Origin: Heligmosomoides polygyrus polygyrus
Lineage: Eukaryota > Nematoda > Chromadorea > Rhabditida > Heligmosomidae
Reading direction: 5' to 3'
Length of the DNA stretch: 64,000 bases
NCBI GenBank assembly: GCA_947396885.1
Contig: OX377203.1
Coordinates: 24,803,253-24,867,252 of the forward strand
Position 1 is the first letter of the stretch, and every line of letters starts with the position of its first letter. The notes beneath the pieces were generated by a model that was not told where the DNA came from, made no database searches, and was given only the letters and a program-made list of their open reading frames with translations. Shown here piece after piece: positions 22,947 to 34,100 of this stretch. A program made the position numbers and the translations under genes.

Positions 22947-24572
22947 AATAACGAAGGAAGAGGTGGATCCACTCCACCATTCCAGTTTCGGCCTTCATTT
23001 TTGTCGATCAGGGTACGCTCAGCCGGTATATCCAGTTTCGTTGTAATTTGGCTTAACCATCCATGAAAACTGTTTTTGTATTACCAAAAGTTTGATACTA
23101 AGTGAGAGTTATTTGTGTCAGTCTGATGTTGACTATGCGAGTCACTACCATATTCAAGCTCCTAGTAAACTTTAGAATCCGCGTCAGGAGTTTTCTTCTG
23201 AACTGCTATCGTTTTATTACGCAAAGCGGTGATATCATGGCTTTTTTTTTGGGATTCTATGACACATTGAGTGTCAGCTGTTATCGCTTCTGTTTTAGCG
23301 TCCGTTGGTCTCACTTTGTCTTCCAGTTGCCATTCTTATACGAGGGATCGCATGCTGCTATCCTGTGCGGCTCTCTTTCCTTACCTTCATCTGTTTAAAC
23401 TCTTGGTGTCGTCATTTCGCCGTGTTGATTGGGTGACAGACTTCATATGTCCTAATGGATCATGCTTGCGGGCTTTGTTATGCTGCAGACCTGTAGTGTT
23501 TTGGGTTCCAAGCTGTTTTTGTTCTTAGCTCCAACTTCAAAACAGATCTCGAAGGAGAAGTCTTTGTGCATCAAAAAATTCATTTTGTTTAGGACGAAAG
23601 AAGTGAAAGCCCATTTTTCACCCAACATGGATATCATCCACTCACCTCAACACCTATTTCTGACCGAGGGAGTCGCTCAGTGAGAAGCTTCTTCGAGTAA
23701 GTTTTATTTACTTATCTTCTGACTGAAAATAGAATATATGCGGCGTAACATGTATAGATGAACCGATTTCTAATGAATTGTGTTGCTCTATTGTGTGAAT
23801 CCGCTTGTAGAGCTGGAGCAATCGCATGGTTTGCTCGAAACAGGATAAAACTACTAGTTCTGTAGAATATAGCTTCCTTCCAAGCTTGCTTCCCTTTCGA
23901 GCATTACTTCGGACACTTCGGGGTTGCTTAGTCATTCGTATACATGTTTGAGCAGAACGACGTCAGAACACTGAATGGGCTTATCAGTTCTATGGGTTTG
24001 AGCTTATCCACGCATAGAATTAGTGAATTAATCGCAGCCTCGTGTCGGAAAAGTAGGCTATTAAGGGGATAAAGGATAAAGAACGACGTTAGTGAACCCC
24101 TGTGTGGAATGTGTCATTCATTCTACTTCTGTGAAATGTGGTGAAGGTGTATCTGATATAGACAATGGCCCACTGTGGCCAGCGATGGGTAAGTCATTTG
24201 TATCTCTCACGGACAACTCTATTACGATTTCACCCACACTAAATGGAGGGTGACTTCGCCTGGAAGGGGCTGCAACGAACAACTTCGGTTTGGGGCGCAC
24301 ACGTCGGTCAGCGCTTCCGTCAGCGCAACCATGCGCTCTCGTAAGATATAGAGGTCGATAAGAATTGTATTTTGTCAATCATACTTTGTTTTGGGTAAGT
24401 ATTGCGCGAGGCACGGGTCGATTGATTGAAGGTTGTCATGAGTAGATTTTATTGAGCAGTTGTATCGAATAGTATTATTTTTAGCATTATGTATCCTAAG
24501 CAACTGTAATATGGGCAGGTCACCAAAGTTAATGGTTTAGCCAGGAAAAATCTAGGTAAAGGAATTGCTGTT
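22947..24572. other. No supported gene upstream of the repeat-exon gene
   Basis: Short hydrophobic frames (for example 23102-23398) lack support. The region 24160-24380 on the minus strand loosely resembles the head of SINE family S (GACGGAAGCGCTGACCGACG), but the B-box is not convincing. Promoter and 5' exons of the gene starting near 24.6-25.0 kb may lie here unrecognised. Confidence 0.3.
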
Positions 24573-24822
24573 ATGCTTGGGACATTTTTGATGTTTAATT
24601 TTGGAAATGTCCATGTTCAAACTAGTTCTACTTCTTACCGTTTGGAGATCTTGCTCAGCGATGAAACCACCTATAGGTTCATCTGTGATGCGACAGAAAA
24701 TTTCCGGAATTGTTTCAGGAAGTTTGATGGTCATGATCAAGTTTTTGGCTGTTTTAGTGTTCGAATCTGGTTCATTATTTTTCCTTTTAGAAGGTCTGAG
24801 AGGAATCAATCAGCAGGAGAGG
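24573..24822 (+). CDS. Candidate first coding exon of the repeat-exon gene
   Basis: An open frame from ATG 24573 (in-frame TAG just upstream) runs for 83 codons plus one base to a donor GAGG|GTAACT. That single base completes GTG with the TG that opens the exon at 25036, so the phase fits exactly. The protein piece (MLGTFLMFNF...) has no recognised domain. Competing frames overlap: ATG 24601 (+), with signal-like MFKLVLLLTVW, and a minus frame 24809-24552. Phase agreement is the main support. Confidence 0.35.
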
Positions 24823-25035
24823 GTAACTCGGACACTACAATATTAGGTTTGTACATTACATAAGTCGAGCCTAGCTAGACTCCTCTTTTTTTCGACATAT
24901 ACTCTTGCTTATGAAGACATTGAGAAAGGTTTTGCAGAATGCTTTAAGAAAAAAATAGATTCTAGAAATGAACTTTAGTTCAGTTTCTCGTGCGAGCTCG
25001 CCCTGTTGCTCCCAACGCTTTCGTATTTCTTGCAG

Positions 25036-25157
25036 TGGAGAGCGTCAAAGAACTAATACAGGCGAAAGAGAAGAACATGAAACTTGAAAAAGAGAATAGG
25101 CGCATCCTGAACGATAGTCAGATCTGGAACCAGGAAAAGGAGAATCTTGAGAAGCAG
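25036..25157 (+). CDS. Repeat-exon gene, coiled-coil exon 1
   Basis: The acceptor is TTTCTTGCAG and the donor CAG|GTATAC. It enters in phase 1 (needs one G upstream) and leaves in phase 0. It encodes VESVKELIQAKEKNMKLEKE and on to ENLEKQ, a highly charged heptad-like coiled coil. Confidence 0.7.
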
Positions 25158-28100
25158 GTATACATAATTTCTATTTAAGTCTTTCCTTATGTCGTGTACA
25201 ATTCACTATTTCAGGTTAGAGACAGCACGGTCTGGGCAAAATCTCTGCAAAGTCAGCTGGAAGTAAGTAAGCAGTGCCTACATGTGAGTGGAAGGTTAAA
25301 CATTGTCATAGCATTTTGCATGTGTATGTTTTTAGGAGAAGGACAAGAAGATCGAAGACCTGGAAGCCCGCGTTCGTCAGCTGTTGCGGACCCTAGAGAC
25401 CATCACGGAGCATCCTTCAGAGGAGGGTTTCGAAGCTTCCGAGGAGTTGGTCATAGAGCGGAAGGTAATAATGCTTCTTGGCCCCAGATGTAGATCCTCA
25501 CATTGGATTTCTAGGACGCGTATACCCAGTGCGAGCAAGATCTTCAAACCGCAGAAGGGAAATCGGTGATTTCTTTCATTTTTCTTTCTGTTTTCATTCC
25601 CGTTAGCCAAAATTGAGCACAAGCACGGATATCCGAAGATGTATGGGGAGCAGAAGTCGGACCTATCCTAGTTGGGAGGGGCGAACGGTGTTTGGATCTA
25701 TCCAGTCCGGGGGGCACATAAGTAAAAAGTATTATATGTAACAAATCCACTTGAGACTTACCGATGGGCCTATTCAGAACAACATGGGACCTAAACAAGA
25801 AAAGTCACAAAGAAAAACGGAAAAATTACATTTGTTGCGGTTGTAAGCAGGCAAAGTTGTGTACCCTCCTCACCATGTTAGATCCTGGTTATAACATGTT
25901 AGGCGGCGGTCAGCACGCAGCATGCGGTTTCATGCGCCCTCCTCACCATGATAGATCCTGGTTATAACGTATCAGTCGACGGTCAACACGCGACATGCCT
26001 CCATTCCGTCGCTATTTGTCAGCCGAGATGGTTGTAAACCGCGGCGGTTTTTTTTGTTTGTTCGTTCGTTTTTGGTTTCTTTTATGTTCCAACTCGTTCT
26101 CTAGGAGCTGCTGAGTAAGTCTCAATTCATTTTGTTACCTATTTTTTAGTTATGTGGCGCCCCGGACTAGGATAGATCCCGGTGTTTCCCCTAATCATCT
26201 TGCTCTGAATTTCTTCGAAAAAAGCATTCCATGATGTGGAGGCTTCGACGCATTTTTAGGACGTCCATAGTGTGGCAGGAAGCAAACCTGCAACTGCAAC
26301 TTTTGGGACCACTCCCGACTAGGATAGATCCTGGAAATCAAGTTATCTCGGTTTATCTTGCTATATCGATTGTGCTTTAGGAGGCATCCACTCAATGCGA
26401 TCAGGAATCTTGGGCATCAAAAGAACCGGTGATTTTTGTATCCTTTCCTTTAGAACGTTAGTAACACCATACACTTCTATTCCTCTTTCGTCTTATGAAC
26501 ATGGAGCAATGGAAAGGAAGTGCCGGTTATCAGGCCCACACTGGATTTTGTAAGAACAGATTTCGTACCGAGGTAGACCAGCATGTCTTTGGAAGAAAAC
26601 CATTGGCTGTATAGTGTTCACACTGCTTACATGATATAGCGTACAAGTGGCATAAGTGGCGCATCCAAATCAAGAGCGAACTGACGTCAACCGCCATCTT
26701 TGTCATGCGCATTGTACAGTCAACAGAAGACCCATCTGCGTGGTTCTTGAGATCAGACTTCTCCGCTAAGTGGCTCAGGGAAGTACTAGGTACTCACAGG
26801 ATATTCATCTTCTTCAGAACTGCTCCAGCACGGCGGTACAGTAAACCCCGATGGTGTAAAACTTCGGTATTTAGCGAGCTTGAGATTGCACATGGTCGTA
26901 GAACAATCGCACAACACGGTCTGACGCGTAGGAAAGCAGAGAACTGGGCAAGAGAAGGAACTCCGGGCTTTGGCTGGTCTAACCTTCCCGATTTAAGATG
27001 CTTTGCCGTTTCGATGCGACGCCAAGCCAGCCAAGTACCAAAACTACTAAGTGTAAACGCTACAACGCATGCTAAAATCCCCGCTGTTTTTGGGGAGGGG
27101 GACGTTCTGCGTGAAAGCGGCACGGGCAAAGGAGCGGGGCAGTGCCTGCGGAGACAATTAGCGTCGACTCGCTCAGTGACACCCGCCGCTTCGCGCTCAG
27201 CCAGGCAGACCTCGCCACGGAGGCGATGGTGACCTTGCCAGCTAGAGGAGCCTGTAGGTCGACCAGATTTGGTGTGACTACAGTCGGTAGAGGGATAGGA
27301 GGCTCAGACGGCTTGCATTGGCAGTCCAGGAATTGGAATTGATCTGCACCCTACCATCTCCTATATCAGAATTTCAAGCTCTATCGAATGAGCCAGGAAA
27401 GAATCTTGTCTCAATATTCCTTACAACATTTTTTCAGGCGCAGCTAATTTTCGGTAAATATCAGTTTTTATTTATATCAGAATTAACTAAGGCGCATGCT
27501 TCCAGGCTACTACTGATGTGAACTCTACCATTTCGTGTACTAGAATTTCAATTTCTATCAAATGAGCTAGAAATTATCCTGTCTAAAAAAACCCTTAAGG
27601 CGGCTTAGGGCGTTGTTTACTTTCTTTAAATATCAGTTTTTATTTATATCAGAATTAATTGTGAGACATGCTTCCAGCCTGAAATTGCGCGAGGAATATA
27701 ACTAGATAGACGAGAGACCTTCTAAGAGAACACCAGGTGCTCAACATTTTTGAAGACGACATTATGATCTTCCAGTGCGTAGAGCACGTTCCCAGTTTTA
27801 AATTGCACGATGAGCTCGATTTGACAGTTGGTAGACTTCCTAAGAACACCAAAGTACTCTAATTTTCTCATGAAAATTCATGAGCGTTTCCTAACTCGTT
27901 AATTGGTGGAGGAGACATTGGCTATGTAGGTACATTGCCTGTTGGACGCGAGGTCAAAATACTGCTAGAAGCCACAAACGACTGGACGAGCAATTTGAAG
28001 TATTGTGTAATGAAATTTATTCTCTCTGAACATTAGATTCGATGAAGCACCTATCCAGTCGTCGTCTCGAAATATGTGATGTGTGCATTATAAGGTTACA

Positions 28101-31100
28101 TAGAAAAGAAAAAAGTTACAAAATGCTAAAGAGGTGTCATGTCGAAACTAACGCTTTAAACTTCTGTTAAAAGATCTCTCGTCTATCCGATTGGAATCCC
28201 CGTGCAATTTTATTAGCCAGGAAGCACGTCTCGAATTTAATCCTGATATATGTGATATGTGAATAGAAATCTATATTTAGCGAAAATAAACAGCGCATTA
28301 AAAGAATCGCTTTAAGGGTCACTGAGGCAGGGTTCTTTTCTGGATCATTCGATAGAGCTCGAAATTCTAATATAGAAGATGGTAAGGTTGAGATCAGTCC
28401 CAATTTCTGGACTACCAATGCAAGCTGTCTAGCCTCCTATCCCTCTATCGATTGTAATCACACCAAATCTGGTCGACCTACTGGCTCCCGTGGTTGGCTG
28501 GGTCAGCATCGCCTCTGCGGCGAGGGCTGTCTGGCTGAGCGCGAAGCGGCGGGTGTCACTGCGCGAGTCGACGCTAATTGGCTCCGCAGGCACTCTCCCG
28601 CGTCTTTGCCCGCGCCGCTTTCAGGCAGAACGTCCCTCACCCCTGTTTTTGCAGCTGCACATGGCATATGATAAGTTTATAGGAAAATCCTAGTTCTTTT
28701 TAGTTCACAAAAAGGAGAAAGAATAGAAGTAGGTGCCGGCCTGGATCTTCCTTCTAGAGTTTGGAGGCTCTTGCGAAAGCTGACATTCATAGCATGCAGT
28801 AAGCAAGTAGAAGTTACGGTGTAAAGTCTAAATGTGGAGCTGAACCACCATCACTGTAGGGTTTTGTTTCGTTGCGATATAGTCGTAGTCTGTGGTCAGT
28901 AGTTAGCTGTAATAGAAGGTGGTACTATTATAATTGCTTAATTGAAGGAAACACGTGAAAGGTGTGACGAGGCCTCCCGGTTGCCCGAACAAGGGGCCAG
29001 ACAGGAGGGAGTGGCCTATACTCCGATATGGATGAGATCGGTGAGCTCAACTTTGTCGCCGTTCTCAAGCTTTCATTTATGGTTTCTGTTATTGTTAATG
29101 GCAGGGAATAATTTGCTGCGTTGAGTCAGTTCTGGTTGTCTACGTTACCTCAAAAACCTTACAAGGCGGATCTTTTCAGGATATCTGCAGTCAATGTGAA
29201 GGGTATCTGCGTGGACAAAGTGAGCACGAGAACCTTGCGTCCTCCACGCCAATCTGGTTTAGAGCGGTGATTTTCTTTTTTTCGGGACTTACCATTCTTC
29301 TGAGAATTCCTCTTGGGATTAGTGACAAATTCTGCTTCCATATCCTATTTCCCTTGTTTTTTGGGAGCTTGTTGAGTGTTATGAAAAGTGGTGTCTTATA
29401 CAGAGCATATGCAGCGATTGCGAAGAAAGCCTTCGACAGCAAGGAGATGAGAACAGAAGTGCGACGAGCTATACTCCGATGTGGTTGAGAGCGGTGATTT
29501 CATAATTTCTGAGTTTTTATTCACTTTTGTTATTTCTTTCAATTATGAATTGTTGGGCAAGTGGAGAGGGAGTCACTCTCGCTTAAAAAACCGTGTTTTT
29601 CCTTAACATTGGTGCGCCGCCCAGGTCAGCCACGCCTTCTATACTTTCTTCATCGATTGGCCATTACGAACAAACCATTTGGTAATTGCCTTCTTGGTAT
29701 TCCATAGAAGTAGGATGCGCGTCGCGCAAAAGGTTCAACGACCTCACCTCTATCATTATGGCTCGTTGTGGTGCGAAATGATCGAGATTTGTTTTTTTTT
29801 CGCCTTGTTGCTTTTTTAGTGGACTTAGTCGTTCTCAGCTAAACTGTGTTGGTCTCCCACTCCTCTCGGTTTCGATCCTTTTCCTGTAACTACCTGTTGT
29901 TCACTTGTAATGGCCCATGTTTGCCATCTTTCCTGAACGCGTTTCTCGGAGGTGAAGAGTGTTCCCGCGCTGGCCTTGACGTTGTTGAACAGGTAACTCG
30001 CCCGCGGCGTCGTTTTTGAGCGGAAGTGGTGTTTGACTGACCGACCCCTCGCTGATCATTGCTCAAAAGATCCTGATAGTGGTGGCCCGACACATGTATG
30101 TACTTCGCTATCCACCTTTGGTTTGAAGTCTCTTAAGAGGGGAAACCTCAGAGTGCTCGTGGGCGAGTAATCAGTGCTCAATGTGAGCTATAGCCCAATA
30201 GTTACTTGGTATGTTCTATGATAATTTGCGGAGAAACCGTTTATTCCCACCCATTTGAGCGCATTTTTAATTAATCCATCAGAAAATGGCGGTAACTGCC
30301 GCCAAAAGCTGATGTTGCCTGCGTTTCTTTTAAAAATAGAAACTGCGAGAAGTCAATGTTCATTGGTGCCACTTAGTTTAAGGCGGATTACTACCCAAGG
30401 AAATACCTAAAATGTTGCTCTGAACGAGTGAAATGTTGCAGCTCCCAAGCCTGAGCTACTCGCTCTCACTTCAGAAACAACAAAGTGAACGTGTCTGTTC
30501 ACGAGTCCGGTTCGAATCAGCGTTGTAGGCGGTGAAACTGCAGCACAGCAGGAGTCTAGCTCACTTGCCTCGCGTCTCAGTTGGTAGTCAGTTAATTGAC
30601 TGGATAAGTGCGCATACTGTCATGCAAAGGTCGAGGGTTTGAAGTCTTTCACTAATCGTTGCTTTGCTTACTTAAAGCAGGGCTTAAATGTGGTACAACC
30701 TACTACTCTATCATTGTATATGCCTTTTATTTCCATGTTCAGAAGAATAAGAAGCATAATTCAATCGGCTCTAAAGCGGTTTTCCCTTAACATCACTGCT
30801 CGCTACATGTTTCTGTCTTTCAAATACTATTGGGTCATTAGTGCCATACAGCCACCGTTATACAATCCAATGCCCCAACCAATGTAAAGGTTTGGTTACT
30901 GGCATATTCATGCAAGCTTTGAACATTGCGCATCATGTTTCCCTTGAAGGTTCACTCGCTACTACACAGTTCAATAACTTCAAATATCTATAGGGTGGCG
31001 CAGACAAGTTCCTCAGCATTCATGCGCGATTTTGTCATTGAATCCACTGGGTTGTCCTCCTTCTAGTGGCGATTGGTTTGGGGTAAAACAGCACGGCAAC

Positions 31101-34100
31101 GGATTTAATAGATTGAATAGCATTTTCTACTGTTCCGATCGTGGAAATGAAGGGCGATGTGCATTGATATAGCAGGGTGCTGCATAAGTAACTCCTTCTG
31201 TAAGCTGCAAAACAAGTAGCAGTGGTCGCGTTCACATACTGCTTGAGAATGCATCGGCCAACCGTTTACGGGCTCAAAGGCGAGGCTGTGGGTTCGACGT
31301 GAAAGGCTGCTCCAGAGCGGTTTGATTGCAGTTCTTTTATGTACTGGATGGTTGTTGAGGTACTTGCACTGTGTTATTTCTGAGATCGTAGACATTCCCG
31401 TCTGGTCAGCAGGAGGTGCGGGTTCGAGTCCTGCCTGGCGCTAGAGTTTTGATCGCAACCAAACACCGTTGTAACAGCTTACAACCTCGATACAACCACT
31501 TGAGGCTTAAAGAAACTGACTTGAATCATTTCCGAGATGGATGAGCTTCTGCAGCTTCGGCCCTTCAGACCCAGCGTTCATAGAGTTCCTTGCTAAGATA
31601 CTTACAGAACTGTAATGAATAGGAGTCGAACTGCTTGCAACTGATTTTCTCAAGATATTCGTAAAGTGCATAAGTTATCGAGAATTTAGGTGCTGATCTG
31701 GTCGCTGATTTATCTTGAAGAAATTGCTAATTTCAGGTCATATGCAGCAACTGCGAAGAGAACCTTCGAACGAAAGAAGAGGAGAGTAGAACTGTTCTTG
31801 CTGTTACTCCGATATGGTGCAAAGCGGTAGCTTTTCCTTTTCCTTTTTGCAGCTCTGGTCCGTGAAAGGCGAGATGCTGTTTGCTTGAAGCGGTTCTAAG
31901 GACATAAAAACAGAAATGATGGGTTTGTTATAGAGTATTTCAACACAGTGTGACGAAGAACTGACATCCTCAGTGGAAGCGGGAAAATCGGTTCGTTTTA
32001 TACCAAATTTCTAGTAAATGTTGCAGTTTGGTGCTTATTTCAGTCTCCATTAGATTATGCTGTAATGTTTTCTTCTGGTAATTCACCTGCTATGGGGTGA
32101 GATAGCGCTCACAAAAGGATATGCACCTGGTAGCTGGTTTAGTGGAAAACATGCTAAGAAACTGCTCTGTTTAAGAGTACCTGCAGCCAATGTGAAGCGA
32201 ACCTTCGACTGAAGGAGGAAGAGGAAAGAAATGTTGTTGTCTGTACCCCGATGTGGTCGAAAATGATTGTAAGCCCGATTTTCTCGTCCACTTTTGTTTT
32301 GAATTTTTACATATTCAGGACAATCGGGAGGTTTGATAGTTGCCATTTAGAACGTTCTCTTCATTGTTTTAGAATGCTTCTACACAATGTGAAGGTGATA
32401 TCGTTTTACTAAACGATGAAGCAAAAATGGTACGTGTTACTTACTGGATGTTAAAGATCATTAGGAGATGCGTAATTGGATTTTGACGACTTTTACTGGC
32501 CAGAGCAGTAACGAGAATGAAAACGATATCGTTTTAGACTGTGTGTAGCCAGTGTGAAGAAAATATTCGGATGAAAGAAGAAGGAGTAGATGCCGCCGCT
32601 TACACTCCGATATGGTTCAAAGCGGTGAATAGCATGGTTTTCCAACTCTTTTCGCTTTCCAGTTTTCATCCGGCAGCGAAGATGGAGAGTGTAGTCGCAT
32701 TAGGACTCTTCTACCTGCTGCCAAATTGGGAGTGATGAGATATTCTGTTTTAGAATGTGTCCACTCAGTGTGATGAAGAACTCCAGTCACCGAAAGATGC
32801 TGGAGTATCGGTACGTTTTCCTTTGTTTAGTTTTCGTTAGGAAATATTTTGAATGCAGCGCAGAACGGAACGGTGACGGCTCTGCCGTGCACCCAGCAAT
32901 GACTAAGCTCGGGTCCTACACAGCATAGCCAACCATTTCTTCCCTCTGTGTAGGAGAATTGCTACCAAACGGTATTAAGGCTCTTGACCATTTTTGCAAG
33001 CTATGCTACCAACCCCGAGAGGGGTTAGTAGAATAGCATGGGGAAAGGGACACTGTTACCACGTTGAAATTGCCCCCCCCCCCCTCCGACTGCAACTTGT
33101 TCTGGCTGTTCTCTTAGCTTTAATATTTTGACCGTTCTCAGTTCCATTCCTTCTCATCCCATTTGGAGAGGTCATGTTAATGGCTGGCTGTAGATCAGCC
33201 TCTCTCCCAAGGCCCGATTCATCGACAACTAACCCGTGGTTATAGGGGGAAGAGATACCCACGATGAAGCCTGCGTCTTTGACTCTTGCCTTTTCTCTAC
33301 CTGACTCTTATATCTTCCCCTTATACCCCGCAGACCCACGGGTTTAATCGTTGATGAATCCGGTCCCTGGTCAAGATTGCTTGCCATTAGATTAACAGGC
33401 GCTTTTTCTAGTTGTCTGGCTTCAGGATGCTCACTCTTTCTCCCATTCTGCAGTTTACAGCCGTTTTTCTTCTGATAGTGCGATAAGGGTGATAGAAGTT
33501 TAGGTGTTTACACAGTGTGAAGAGGACATTCGATTGCAAGAACGGGTGGATAGAGGGGCGGTGGGTTCAATGCACCTTTGATAAAGATCTTGCTTTCATT
33601 TTGAACCACCGTGTTCAACACTGGTTTTCTACTGAAACCATTTCTTTGTTTCACCCTTCAAACCCTTAGTAAGTCATCCATCACCAGTGCTGCGTCATTT
33701 TGACTCCGTTGCTATTGACCACTTTTCTTATATGTTAAAATGAGCACTTCGTTTCAGGATGTTTGTGTTGAGTGCGAAAAAAATCGTCGAATGAAAGCGG
33801 AAAGAAGAACAGCGGTGAGTTCCCTATGCGGTATTGCGTCAACCGAGCCGCATTTGGTGGAACTGGTCTCTTGCTCGATACTCCACCACTCTTGCCTTAG
33901 AGTTACTCCAGCTTCAGCTCCACATACCACTTATTCCCTCCTCCTTTCAACATGAAGCATATACCGGGCTGCTGAGTATATTCAGGGTACATTCATTGCA
34001 GAAGTTCTAATTGGGTAGACCGAACCTGTATGAGGCCATATTACACTAGAAGGCTAGTAGTCCCCGTTTATACTTCCGACGCCAAGCGGCGCAGTCGCAT

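Noticed and set aside
26794..27129. 111-codon minus-strand protein
   Set aside because: It overlaps the GC-rich arm of the foldback element and has no recognisable domain.
27450..27690. CRISPR-like spaced repeats
   Set aside because: The repeated units are long, unequal and part of a foldback element in a eukaryotic intron.
30165..30205. Additional module exon (CAG followed by a GCTCAATGTGAG stretch)
   Set aside because: It would read AQCEL and then stop at once, with no donor, so it is at best a dead exon.
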